Shown: positions 34,843 through 43,689, counted from the first letter of the stretch. The stretch: 64,000 bases of DNA from Mycolicibacterium palauense (GCF_002592005.1 NZ_NVQF01000006.1:48094-112093); one strand, 5' to 3'. Notes: generated by a model not told the origin, from the letters alone. Numbers and translations: made by a program.

Positions 34843-34876
34843 ACAGTACATGAAGCCATGAATACATGATTGGCTT
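34843..34876 (-). promoter_or_regulatory. leaderless promoter and operator of the CmtR-like gene
   Basis: TACTGT (34843-34848, minus strand) is a -10 element seven bases before the ATG. AAGCCA and TGGCTT at 34853-34876 form 6-bp perfect arms with a 12-bp spacer containing two CATG. The overlap of repeat and promoter suits autorepression. Confidence 0.55.
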
Positions 34877-34928
34877 TATCGTGTGGACTTGCACTGCGCA
34901 CACTGGCCGTCGTGCAGACGGCGCCCGA

Positions 34929-35960
34929 TCAAATACTGAGTTGCCGCAGCTGCTGCAGACGTCGCATCCCCGCGGCGGCCACTCGCGGCGGCGCCGGGCG
35001 CAGCGCCGCCGCGAGACGGGCACGGACGTTGTCGGCGTCGAAACCGGTGCCGATGGCGACGAGGTGGGTGGTCCGCGCGCGGGTGGGAGCGGTCATCACA
35101 TGGGCTGACGTGCCGACGACGTTGACGAGGTAGTGGCGGGTGCCGACCGCGACGGTGCCCTTCATCCGGTAGACGCCCGGCGGCGGTTGCTCGAGCAGGT
35201 CAACGAGGGCGCCGGGGTCGACGGTGCCCTCGCTGAACACGGTGACCGATTCGGCATGCACGTGGTCGTGGTGCCCCTCGTGCGCGGCAACGGCCTCATC
35301 GACAAGCAGCTCCCGAAACGACAATTGGCCGGCCTGTTCGCCATCATCGGTGACGTCGTAGAGCAGTCGGGGATCCAGGCGTCCCGCGACCACGCCGACG
35401 ACGTGTGCATCCGGGTTCTGCTCGTGTACGCGGGCCTCGACTCGACGAAAGGTGTCCTCGCGCGCGTCACCGGCGATCCGGTCCAACTTGTTGACCACGA
35501 CCAGGGAGGTCGCGCCGTAGCGCGCCGGTGGAATGTCCACCGTGTCGACGGTGTCGAAGTGCTCGACCGCATCGATGACATCGACAACACCGCCGTGGCG
35601 GATCCGGTCCACGCCACTGAACCGGATGATTCGCGACACCGCCCCCGGGTCGGCGACTCCGCTCGCTTCGACGATGATCGCGTCCAGTGCCAGCCTCGGG
35701 TCGGTCAGCTTCTCCAACGCCTCATCGAGCCCGCCTTCGTCAGGCAGGTGGCAGATGCATCCGCCGGTGATCGACATCGGTTCGTCGACCTGACCGGTGA
35801 CCAGGCCGGCATCGACGTTGAGTTCTCCAAAGTCGTTGATGACGACCCCGATGCGTGCTCCCGGTGTTCGCAGGACGTGGTTGAGCAGCGTCGTCTTTCC
35901 TGACCCGAGGTAACCGGTGAGGGCGATGACGGGAATGGCGGGGATGTTTCGATCGGCCAT
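34929..35960 (-). CDS. COG0523 metallochaperone GTPase 2
   Basis: A 343-residue G3E GTPase with P-loop GYLGSGKTT, NDFGELNVDAGLV, a variant metal motif GCICHLPDEG (CxCH instead of CxCC), EASGVADPG, VNKLD and a CobW C-terminal domain with HEGHHDHVHAE. The His in place of the last Cys suggests different metal preference or affinity. ATG 35960 with GGGGG/GAGG upstream; it follows GTPase 3 by 14 bp, forming a two-gene operon behind Zur box 6. Confidence 0.9.
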   Translation of the reverse strand: MADRNIPAIPVIALTGYLGSGKTTLLNHVLRTPGARIGVVINDFGELNVDAGLVTGQVDEPMSITGGCICHLPDEGGLDEALEKLTDPRLALDAIIVEASGVADPGAVSRIIRFSGVDRIRHGGVVDVIDAVEHFDTVDTVDIPPARYGATSLVVVNKLDRIAGDAREDTFRRVEARVHEQNPDAHVVGVVAGRLDPRLLYDVTDDGEQAGQLSFRELLVDEAVAAHEGHHDHVHAESVTVFSEGTVDPGALVDLLEQPPPGVYRMKGTVAVGTRHYLVNVVGTSAHVMTAPTRARTTHLVAIGTGFDADNVRARLAAALRPAPPRVAAAGMRRLQQLRQLSI

Positions 35961-35974
35961 CCTCATACCCCCGG

Positions 35975-37120
35975 TCAGTGCGAATGGCTGTGTGTCACAC
36001 CCCACGTGGGCAGCGGATCAGGATAGCCGAGCCACGCGTCCCGCTCAGCTGACAGCTCGGCATCGGTGAGCAGCGCCTCGGTCAGCAGTCGGTGCACCCT
36101 GTCATGATCGAGCTTGACGCCGATGAACACGATCTCCTGGCCGGGTGCGATCTCGGTGCTCGACCAGTACTGGGCCGGTTCGATCACCAAATTGGGTCCT
36201 GCCTGCGACCAGATCGCGGCGATGGTCGGTCGGCTGGCGATCCAGCAGAACCCCTTGCTGCGCAGGATTCTGGTCATCTGCGCGAGGGCGTCGGCCAGGC
36301 GCTGTGGATGAAACGGCCGGTCGGACCGGAACGTCATCGAGCTAATGCCGAACTCTTCGGTCTCCGGGGCGTGCCCGTCGGCGATCTCCTCGTCCCAACC
36401 GGGCGCGTTCGCCGCGACGATGGGGTCGAACAGACCGGTGTCGAGGACGTCGCCGATGTCCACAACCCCGTGATCAGCCCGGATCGTCTTCGCGGTGGGA
36501 TTCAAGCGGCGGACCAGCGTCTCCACCGTGCCCAACGTGGCGGCACTGACCAGGTCTGTCTTGTTGAGCAGGATGACGTCGGCAAACTCCACCTGGTCGA
36601 CCAGAAGGTCTGCAACGCTGCGGGCATCACCCTCGCCGGCGCTCATCTCCCGCTGGGCCAGCGCTTCACCCCGGGCGATTTCGGAGAGGAATGTCGAGCA
36701 GTCCACCACGGTGACGAGGGTGTCGAGCCGAGCGAGCTGGGCGAGGCTCGAGCCGTCCTCGAACTCCCAGCTGAACGTCGCGGCCACGGGCATCGGCTCG
36801 GAGATGCCGGTCGATTCGATGACGAGCTGATCGAATCGCTGTTGGCGGGCCAGCGCGCCGACGGCGTCGATGAGGTCCTCACGCAGCGTGCAGCAGATGC
36901 AGCCGTTGGTCAGCTCGATGAGCTTCTCTTGCGTCCGGTCGAGATGGCCCTGGCCGGCGATCAGGGCGGCGTCGACATTCACCTCGCTCATGTCGTTCAC
37001 GATCACGGCAACTCGGCGGCCCTCGCGATTGGCGAGGATGTGGTTAAGCAGCGTGGTCTTGCCGGCGCCGAGGAACCCGGAAAGAACGGTCACAGGGAAC
37101 AGCGGTGGGGATGCAGGCAT
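35975..37120 (-). CDS. COG0523 metallochaperone GTPase 3 (ZagA/YciC-like)
   Basis: A 381-residue G3E GTPase: P-loop GFLGAGKTT (15-23), [13 protein letters not shown] style switch, [25 protein letters not shown], and a CobW C-terminal domain ([20 protein letters not shown]) ending in HSHSH. This is the B. subtilis YciC/ZagA type, Zur-controlled, which delivers zinc to client enzymes such as FolE. ATG 37120 lies only a few bases from Zur box 6, so Zur would block the promoter directly. Confidence 0.92.
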   Translation of the reverse strand: MPASPPLFPVTVLSGFLGAGKTTLLNHILANREGRRVAVIVNDMSEVNVDAALIAGQGHLDRTQEKLIELTNGCICCTLREDLIDAVGALARQQRFDQLVIESTGISEPMPVAATFSWEFEDGSSLAQLARLDTLVTVVDCSTFLSEIARGEALAQREMSAGEGDARSVADLLVDQVEFADVILLNKTDLVSAATLGTVETLVRRLNPTAKTIRADHGVVDIGDVLDTGLFDPIVAANAPGWDEEIADGHAPETEEFGISSMTFRSDRPFHPQRLADALAQMTRILRSKGFCWIASRPTIAAIWSQAGPNLVIEPAQYWSSTEIAPGQEIVFIGVKLDHDRVHRLLTEALLTDAELSAERDAWLGYPDPLPTWGVTHSHSH

Positions 37121-37124
37121 ACTT

Positions 37125-37145
37125 TAATGATAATCATTGTCAATA
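37125..37145. promoter_or_regulatory. Zur-like box 6 (GTPase 3-GTPase 2 operon)
   Basis: Core TGATAATcATTGTCA with AT-rich flanks taa/ataa, next to the start codon of GTPase 3. Strong palindrome. Confidence 0.82.
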
Positions 37146-37284
37146 ATGGTGAGTCAACCGCGGCCTTATTGCTACGGGGCCGCGGTCTCGCAGCACGCGG
37201 CCGGGGCCGGGCGCTCAGGCGTGCCCGTCGTGGGTACCGGCGGGCACTGGGGGTCCCGACTTCTGCCCCCGGGGTGACATAGGC

Positions 37285-37305
37285 AAACGACAACCATTAT
37301 CGTTT
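37285..37305. promoter_or_regulatory. Zur-like box 7 (znuACB)
   Basis: AAACGA and TCGTTT arms around caaccatta, eight bases before the znuA start. The inner core CGACAACcATTATCG is a variant of the island's Zur-like site. Confidence 0.75.
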
Positions 37306-37311
37306 GACGTC

Positions 37312-38313
37312 ATGATGTCTTCTTCGCGCCGTGTCTACTTCGCGGCCGCCGCCGTCGTGCTTCCGTTCGGACTCGTGTCCTGTGGTTCTCAGCCCCCTTC
37401 GGCGACGGAGGCGCCGGCCATGAGCAGCAGTGCCGAGCCGTCGGGTTGTCCGACCACCCCGGTCGATGTCGTCGTCAGCGTCGACCAGTGGGGCGACATA
37501 GTCTCGCAGCTCGGTGGTGCGTGTGCCGAGGTGACGACGGTGCTGGCCGGTTCGTCGGTAGATCCGCACGACTACGAGCCCGCGCCCTCGGATGCGGCGC
37601 GCTTCGACGGCGCCCAGCTCGTCGTGATCAACGGTGGGCACTACGACGAGTGGGCGGCGAAGCTCGCGTCCGCGTCGGCACCCGATGCGCCCGTGATCAG
37701 TGCCGTCGGGCTCACTGGTGAGCACCACGACGAGGGCGAGCACGGTGAGGAGGGCGAAGCCGGGCACGAGCACGAGCACGAGGGAAACCCCCACGTGTGG
37801 TACGACCCGGCCACGGTGACCGCCGTCGCCGAGGCGGTCACCAGCGAACTCGGCCAACTGGCACCCGACGCCAGCGCCTACTTCGAAGAACAGCACACCA
37901 AATTCGAAACGACCATGAAGCCCTACTACGACACCATCACGGCCATCAAGGGCGCCGCTGCCGGCAAGCGATATGCAGCGACCGAGAGCGTGTTCGACCT
38001 CATGGGCGAGGCCTTAGGACTGCAGAACGTCACTCCGGAGGGTTACCAGGCGTCATCGTCGAACGAGACAGACCCGTCACCGGCCGACCTCGACGCGTTC
38101 CTGCGACTCCTGGGCAGTAACGGCGTCGACGTGCTGATCTACAACACCCAGACCGAGGGGGCGATCACACAGCAGATCCGCACCGCGGCCGAACAGGGCG
38201 GGGTTCCCATCGTCGATGTGACCGAGACAGTGCCGCCGGGCGCCGAGTCCTTCGAGTCATGGCAGGTGTCGCAACTCGACGCGTTGGCCAAGGCGCTTGG
38301 TGTCGAAATCTGA
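37312..38313 (+). CDS. znuA: zinc ABC transporter substrate-binding lipoprotein ZnuA
   Basis: A 333-residue lipoprotein (lipobox GLVSCGS). Metal-site pattern: SVDPHDYEPAPSD, INGGHYDEW, NPHVWYDP, and the flexible His/Glu loop HHDEGEHGEEGEAGHEHEHEG that marks zinc-specific ZnuA proteins. It captures zinc outside the membrane for the ZnuBC importer encoded next. ATG 37312 is followed by a second ATG; the Zur-like box is immediately upstream. Confidence 0.92.
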   Translation: MMSSSRRVYFAAAAVVLPFGLVSCGSQPPSATEAPAMSSSAEPSGCPTTPVDVVVSVDQWGDIVSQLGGACAEVTTVLAGSSVDPHDYEPAPSDAARFDGAQLVVINGGHYDEWAAKLASASAPDAPVISAVGLTGEHHDEGEHGEEGEAGHEHEHEGNPHVWYDPATVTAVAEAVTSELGQLAPDASAYFEEQHTKFETTMKPYYDTITAIKGAAAGKRYAATESVFDLMGEALGLQNVTPEGYQASSSNETDPSPADLDAFLRLLGSNGVDVLIYNTQTEGAITQQIRTAAEQGGVPIVDVTETVPPGAESFESWQVSQLDALAKALGVEI

Positions 38314-39046
38314 TCGCAGCGTGCGCGGCGGCCGGGTGATCTGGTCGCAGTGCACCTTCGAGGTGCCCGCGGCCGATGTCGTCGCGGTGATCGGCGCCAA
38401 CGGGAGCGGCAAGACGACGATGCTGCAGATGATCCTGGGGTTGGTCCCCGTCGGGCACGGAACCCTGCGGGTCTTCGGTCGGCCACCGGGGGTGGATCGG
38501 GGCCGAATCGGCTATGTCCCCCAGCACTATGCCGATAGCGCCGGGGAAGCGATCCGGGCCCGCGACGCCGTGCTGCTGGGCCTCAACGGTAGCCGCTGGG
38601 CGTTCGGCCCGGCCTCGGCGGCCGATCGGCAGAGTGTGTCCGAGGCGCTGGCAGCAGTGGATGCTCAATCCTTCGGCGATCGCCGGCTTGCCACGCTGTC
38701 CGGTGGGCAGCGCCAGCGGGTGGCGATCGCCGAAGCCCTGGTGTCCGGACCCGAGATGATCATCCTCGACGAACCGTTGGCATCGCTGGATCTGCGCAGC
38801 CAGCGGGAGATCATCGCGCTGCTCACCCGCCTGCACCGCGAATTGGCGGTCACTATCGTGGTGGTCGCCCATGACCTCAACCCGTTTCTGCCGATCCTCG
38901 ACGGTGCCGTCTACCTGCTCGACGGACACGCGCACTATGCCGGGGTGAACGACGTCATCTCCGGCCAGCTGCTTACCCACCTGTACGGAACTCCCATCCA
39001 GGTCGTCCGCACCCCGCAGGGTGACCTCTACGCCAGGAGCTTCTGA
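38297..39046 (+). CDS. znuC: zinc ABC transporter ATPase ZnuC
   Basis: A 249-residue ATPase: Walker A GANGSGKTT, Q-loop GYVPQHYAD, signature LSGGQRQRVAIAEAL, Walker B MIILDEPLASLD, switch VAHDL. The start (TTG 38297 or GTG 38300) lies inside the end of znuA, a 14-17 bp overlap that suggests coupled translation. Confidence 0.92.
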   Translation: MVSKSDRSVRGGRVIWSQCTFEVPAADVVAVIGANGSGKTTMLQMILGLVPVGHGTLRVFGRPPGVDRGRIGYVPQHYADSAGEAIRARDAVLLGLNGSRWAFGPASAADRQSVSEALAAVDAQSFGDRRLATLSGGQRQRVAIAEALVSGPEMIILDEPLASLDLRSQREIIALLTRLHRELAVTIVVVAHDLNPFLPILDGAVYLLDGHAHYAGVNDVISGQLLTHLYGTPIQVVRTPQGDLYARSF

Positions 39047-39050
39047 ACGT

Positions 39051-39971
39051 ATGACCACACATGTGGTGGCACTGGGCTATCAGGCCAACTGGTGGTCGAT
39101 CCTCACGTCGCCGTTCATGCGCAACGCGGTGGTCGGTGGCACGATCGTCGCATTGGCCGCCGGGCTGATCGGCTACTTCATCGTGGTGCGTCACACTGCG
39201 TTCGCGGCTCATGCACTGGCACATATCGGCTTGCCCGGAGCGACCGGCGCGGTGCTCCTCGGCCTGCCCGTCACCTTCGGACTCGGCGTATTCTGCGTCG
39301 GTGGCGCACTGGTCATCGGTTACCTGGGCAAGCGTGCCGCGGAGCGGGAGGTCATCACCGGCACCGTCCTGTCGTTCGCCATGGGGCTGGGTCTGTTCTT
39401 CAACTCGCTGGCCACCAAGAGTTCCTCGACTCTGACCAACGTGTTGTTCGGCAACTTGTTGGCCATCTCCTACGAGCAGCTGCTCACCTTCGGTGTCCTG
39501 TTGGCAATGCTGGCCGCGTGTATCGGAGTCATCTATCGGCCACTGCTTTTCAGCTCGGTCAACCCCGCCGTCGCCGAGGCCAAGGGAGTCCCGCTGCGGG
39601 CGTTGTCGATCATCTTCATGGCATTGCTGGGCGTGTCGGTGACGATGGCTGTACAGGCCGTGGGCACACTGCTGTTGTTCGCCTTGGTGGTCACCCCGGC
39701 GGCGACGGCGATCATGCTCACCCCGCGTCCGCCGCTGGCGATGCTGATATCTGCGGTCATCAGCGTCGCCGCCGTCTGGGCTGGCCTGGCACTCTCGGCC
39801 ATGTTCAACAGGCCGCCCAGCTTCGTCATCGTCACGATAGCGTGCGCGGTCTGGCTGGTGGTGTGGCTGGTCGATCACCGTCAACGCAGCGCCACGCGCA
39901 GTTTCGACGTCCCCCTGTCTTCGACCGCTCAAACGGCGCCACCGCAACCCATGACGGCGAACACCGCGTAG
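39051..39971 (+). CDS. znuB: zinc ABC transporter permease ZnuB
   Basis: A 306-residue ABC-3 permease with eight or nine helices (VRHTAFAAHALAHIGLPGA, LLLFALVVTPAATAIML). ATG 39051 lies four bases after the znuC stop; the frame is open to an upstream start inside znuC. Single permease gene, so the channel is a homodimer, unlike the two-permease importer at 23.6-25.5 kb. Confidence 0.92.
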   Translation: MTTHVVALGYQANWWSILTSPFMRNAVVGGTIVALAAGLIGYFIVVRHTAFAAHALAHIGLPGATGAVLLGLPVTFGLGVFCVGGALVIGYLGKRAAEREVITGTVLSFAMGLGLFFNSLATKSSSTLTNVLFGNLLAISYEQLLTFGVLLAMLAACIGVIYRPLLFSSVNPAVAEAKGVPLRALSIIFMALLGVSVTMAVQAVGTLLLFALVVTPAATAIMLTPRPPLAMLISAVISVAAVWAGLALSAMFNRPPSFVIVTIACAVWLVVWLVDHRQRSATRSFDVPLSSTAQTAPPQPMTANTA

Positions 39972-40051
39972 CCGCGTGCCGGAATTGACTGGCAGCATCG
40001 CCATGGCCTCGACCGAACAGCAGGATCGCCGCGCAGGAGCGGAGCCCACTG

Positions 40052-40477
40052 TTGGTGTCTGAAATGCAACGGCCCCGGCGCGCCACAGCCCAACAACACG
40101 CCGTGCTGCGTGCGTTGCAGGACAGCGACCGCTTCCGGAGCGCCCAGCAGCTTTACGTCGAGTTACGCCAGACGCATTCGCTCCGGATCGGTCTCACGAG
40201 CATCTACCGGATCCTGCATGTGCTTGCCGAAGAGCGTGTGGCTGAAACTCAGCGCGCAGAAAACGGTGAACTCCTCTATCGCATCCGCACCGCGCCAGAA
40301 CACCGCCACTACCTCCTGTGCCGGCGCTGTGGACGCGCCGTCGCGTTTACCGCGTCAACACTCAAGGGCCACGCCGACCAACCGACACAGGAGCACCGTT
40401 ACGCAGAGGTCACCCACCACCTCGACATCTACGGCATCTGCCCACGATGCCAGAACAACCCCAGGGATCACCGGTAA
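40052..40477 (+). CDS. Fur-family regulator, Zur-like paralogue
   Basis: A 141-residue Fur-family protein: recognition helix GLTSIYRILHVLAEE, then APEHRHYLLCRRCGRAV and IYGICPRCQ, the two CxxC pairs of the structural zinc site. It differs clearly from the Zur encoded opposite (HRHYLLC in place of HHHHHLVC). TTG 40052 or GTG 40055 are possible starts, with GGAGC upstream. It ends 20 bp from the convergent zur gene. It could be a second zinc sensor or answer to another metal. Confidence 0.82.
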   Translation: MVSEMQRPRRATAQQHAVLRALQDSDRFRSAQQLYVELRQTHSLRIGLTSIYRILHVLAEERVAETQRAENGELLYRIRTAPEHRHYLLCRRCGRAVAFTASTLKGHADQPTQEHRYAEVTHHLDIYGICPRCQNNPRDHR

Positions 40478-40496
40478 CGGTTCTCCCATAGCTGGT

Positions 40497-40910
40497 TCAG
40501 CGATTCATCGGGCACGCGGCACACACACCGAAGACTTCGACGGTATGACTCGTGTCGGTAAACCCGTGCTTCCTAGCGACATTCGCGGCCCACATTTCCA
40601 CGCTTCGCCCTGCCACTTCCACCGTCGCACCACAGGAGCGACACACCAGGTGATGGTGATGGTGTTGCGAGCAGCGTCGATACAGCGATTCGCCGGCATC
40701 CGTGCGCACGCTGTCCACCAGTCCGGCGGCGACCATCGTCTGCAGCGCGCGGTACACCGTCGCCAGACCGATCTCGTTGCCGCGTTGGCGCAACTCCACA
40801 TGAAGCGCCTGCGCGGAACGAAACTCCGATGAATCATCGAGCAGCGCTGCAATCGCCGCGCGTTGACGGGTCGCCCTTACCCCGGGAACACTTAACTGCC
40901 TACCAGGCAT
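40497..40910 (-). CDS. zur: zinc uptake regulator Zur (FurB)
   Basis: A 137-residue Fur-family protein very close to mycobacterial FurB/Zur: GVRATRQRAAIAALL, GLATVYRALQTM, YRRCSQHHHHHLVCRSCG, and FGVCAAC. With zinc bound it represses genes with TGAAAATNATTTTCA-type boxes, seven of which are found in this island. ATG 40910 is chosen for GGAGG just upstream. In M. tuberculosis furB sits with smtB; here it stands alone at the island edge, next to the IS element. Confidence 0.93.
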   Translation of the reverse strand: MPGRQLSVPGVRATRQRAAIAALLDDSSEFRSAQALHVELRQRGNEIGLATVYRALQTMVAAGLVDSVRTDAGESLYRRCSQHHHHHLVCRSCGATVEVAGRSVEMWAANVARKHGFTDTSHTVEVFGVCAACPMNR

Positions 40911-41972
40911 GGGACCTCCAATACGACCGCGCTGAGGACACGAACTCGGCGTCACGGTCACAGCGAAAGCCCAAGCAAACTGCGGCAATCATGACCTGCT
41001 GCCGCCCAGTGATCTCCTCACCACACATACTACAGGTCAAGCTGTATTGGGTGCTGGACGCCTGGGCTCCAAGTGTCCGCGCCGCGAGCCAGCTAGACAC
41101 GGGCTAGGGCGTGTCTGACAAATGTTTCGGGTGTTTCGGCTGAGACTTAGGACATGTCGCGGTTTCAGCTGCTTACCGATGCTCAATGGTCATTGATCGA
41201 AGAGCTTCTACCTGCGCGAACAGGCAGGAAAGGCAGGCCCTTCCGGGATGCCCGCTCGATGGTCGAGGGGATCATCTATCGATACCGGTGCGGGATCGCC
41301 TGGCGAGACGTGCCCGAGGTATTCGGACCGTGGCAGACGATCTGGACCTGGCACCGACGGATGAGCGCTGAGGGCACCTGGGACCTGGTGCTGGCCCGGT
41401 TACTGGCCGCCGCCGACGACGCCGGGATCATCAACTGGTCGGTGTCGGTGGATTCCACGATCGCCCGCGCTCACCAACATGCCACGAACATCACCCGTGA
41501 CACATAGGGGGCTGGGTCGAATTACACGAATCTGGCCAGCGAGCCGCCTGACCACGGCATTGGTCGCTCGCGCGGTGGGTTGACCAGCAAGATCCATCAC
41601 CTCGTCGACGGCCACGGACGACCGTTGGTGGTGCTCGTGGGCGCCGGCCAGGCGGGCGACGGTCCGGTCCTGGAGCATTTGCTCGTCCACCTCAGAGTTG
41701 AGCGCTGCGGGCCTGGGCGGCCTCGCACCCGGCCCGATCGTCTGCGTGGAGATAAGGCCTATTCCAGCCGAGCGACCCGACAGCGGCTGCGCCGCCGAGG
41801 GATCACCGCTGTCATTCCCGAACCGTCCGACCAGATCGGCCACCGAAAACGTCGCGGCACCCACGGCGGCCGACCGCCAGCATTCGACGCCGACGACTAC
41901 AAGGGCCGCAACGTCATTGAACGAGGATTCAATGACACCAAGCAATGGCGCGGTCTGGCCACCCGCTACGAC

Positions 41973-43313
41973 TGTGATGATGAACAGGTGCTGCCTCGGG
42001 GTCGTGGTCTGACCCGCGTTACGACTGGCCTTCGGTGCCTTGCGTTTGATCTGTCGACTGCGCGCCCGGGGCGGTGCTTGCTGCCGTCGGGTCGGCCAGG
42101 CGTGTCTCCATAGGGGCCTTGCCAGCAACAGGGCACCGTCACAGTCCTGACCACCTGCGCCGACCCGACGACGGCCATTCGTTCCCGAGCCGTCAGGAGA
42201 CAAACAACCTTGTCCAGCATGCCTCAATCACCGCCGTCCGACCCTGCCGAAGTGGTGCTGGGCGTCGACACCCACAAAGACGTGCACGTCGCAGCGGTGC
42301 TCTCCACCTTGGGGGTGCTGCTCGCAACGAGCACGTTCCCGACCACCGCCGCGGGCTACCGTCGGCTGCTGGCGTGGGCACGCGGATTCGGTCCGGTGGG
42401 TCGGGCCGGGGTGGAGTGCACTGGCTCCTACGGTGCAGCACTGGCACGTTACCTGCTCGCCGAGACGATCACGGTGATCGAGGTCAACCGTGGCGACCGC
42501 GCACAGCGGCGCCGGCGCGGCAAGACCGACACCCTCGATGCCGAGACAGCTGCCCGAGCGGTGCTGTCCGGACGAGCCACCGCAATCGCCAAGTCTGGGG
42601 ACGGACAGGTCGAGATGCTACGAATGTTCAAGCTAGCCAAGGCTTCAGCTATCAAGTCCCGCAGCCAGGCCATAAACCAACTCAAGGCTGTTCTTGTCCG
42701 CGCCGAACCTACATTGCGCGAATCGATGACCGGCTTGGGCAACCCAGCGCTGTTCCGCCGCTGCGCCCAGCTGACCGTATCCGACCCTTGCGATCCGGCG
42801 GGCGCGGCCGCGCTGACCCTACGGCTGCTCGCCCGTCGCGTCCTGACGCTGACCGGTGAGATCGACGAACTCAACGTCCACATAACCGCCGCTATCAAGA
42901 CCCACGCGCCGCAGCTGCTGCAGCGTTACGGCGTCGGACCCGACACCGCCGCCGCGCTGCTGCTCGCCGCCGGCGACAACCCCGAACGCCTGACCAGTGA
43001 GGCTTCCTTCGCCGCCCTGTGTGGCGTCAGCCCAATCGAGGCATCCTCGGGCAAGACACGCCGACGTCGGCTCAACCGAGGCGGAGACAGACAAGCCAAC
43101 TCCGCGCTCTACACGATCACCATCGCTCGCCTGCGTTGGGACAACGAACCCAGCACTACATCCGACGCCGGGTAGCCGAAGGCAAGACCCGCCGCGAAGC
43201 CATCCGCTGCTGCCTCAAGCGCTACATCTGCCGCGAGATCTACCGCGACATCACCGTCACCAGAGACCAACCCGCACCGGCCAGCTCAGCCGCTTGACAT
43301 CCATAGGGGCATC
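41973..43313 (+). mobile_element. IS110-family element nested in the IS5 transposase
   Basis: The IS5 transposase frame breaks exactly after RYD (41972) and resumes at KLAIVY (43314), so about 1.34 kb between is the insert; one C is shared at both junctions. No terminal inverted repeats are seen, as expected for IS110. About 240 bp of non-coding left end precede the recombinase, the place where IS110-family bridge RNAs are encoded. A ccataggggc repeat occurs at 42108 and 43301. Confidence 0.7.
42210..43297 (+). pseudogene. IS110-family DEDD transposase with one frameshift
   Basis: About 360 residues over two frames. GVDTHKDVHVAAV and VECTGSYG give the first DEDD residues, DTLDAETAARAVL the next, and SFAALCGVSPIEASSGKTRRRRL the C-terminal serine region. 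At RLRWD (about 43140) the frame shifts; the other frame continues QRTQHYIRRRVAEGKTRREA and REIYRDI to 43297. Adding one C after gggac restores the family sequence. TTG 42210 with AGGAGA upstream is the likely start. Confidence 0.75.
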
Positions 43314-43394
43314 AAGCTCGCCATCGTTTACCGGGGCGCAGCAGTCCTACGGGCCATCACGCTCTGGTTACCGCATTTATCAGACACGCCCTAA

Positions 43395-43689
43395 GGGCCC
43401 AAGATGCGGAAGTCCCGATGTTCACCGCGCGCTGGTGCTGCACCCGTCGATGGGTGTGTCAGCGGCACGTGAATTCTGACCCCGGCGCGGCCGCCAGGGG
43501 GTCAACTTTCAGCCGCCGTCGACAGGGTGAACTCGAAGCGGCCTGGGCTGGTGCCCGCTGAACGTCGTCGAGCACGACTCCAACTATGTATCCGCAGCTG
43601 CCACTCGACGATCTGCTTCGGGTTGCGGGGAAGCGTCCGCACGATCTGGTCAGCAGTAGGGCGCGTCGGTCGGCTATTGTTGTCGGGGC
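43395..43689. other. intergenic stretch without a recognisable gene
   Basis: About 295 bp between the IS element and the riboswitch. No coding, RNA or repeat feature recognised. It should contain the promoter of the riboswitch transcript. Confidence 0.4.

Larger units (their letters stand above)
41107..43391. mobile_element. IS5-family element (interrupted)
   Basis: Terminal inverted repeats: left gggcgtgtctgacaaatg at 41107 and, at the right end, the complement of gggcgtgtctgataaatg ending 43391 (one mismatch). The flanks have TA/CTA, a target duplication typical of the IS427-like branch of IS5. The transposase gene inside is broken by an amber codon and by an IS110-type insertion, so this copy is inactive. 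It lies at the right edge of the zinc island. Confidence 0.85.
41154..43394 (+). pseudogene. IS5-family transposase, amber mutation and insertion
   Basis: MSRFQLLTDAQWSLIEELLP begins a DDE transposase. An in-frame TAG at 41505-41507 stops it after THE first Asp motif (VSVDSTIARAH); the same frame then continues SNYTNLASEPPDHGIGRSRGG, LRGDKAYSS and NVIERGFNDTKQWRGLATRYD. At 41972 an IS110-type element cuts it, and the remaining 25 codons (KLAIVYRGAAVLRAITLWLP) resume at 43314 and end with TAA at 43392-43394. Confidence 0.8.

Noticed and set aside
40900..41100. A 66-codon minus-strand frame with LTCSMCGEEITG before the IS element
   Set aside because: It overlaps the zur start region, has no ribosome-binding site and no recognisable family; kept out for lack of support.
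41505..41507. In-frame TAG in the IS5 transposase as a possible recoded amber codon
   Set aside because: The element is already interrupted by another IS, and no recoding signal is seen; a simple nonsense mutation is enough.
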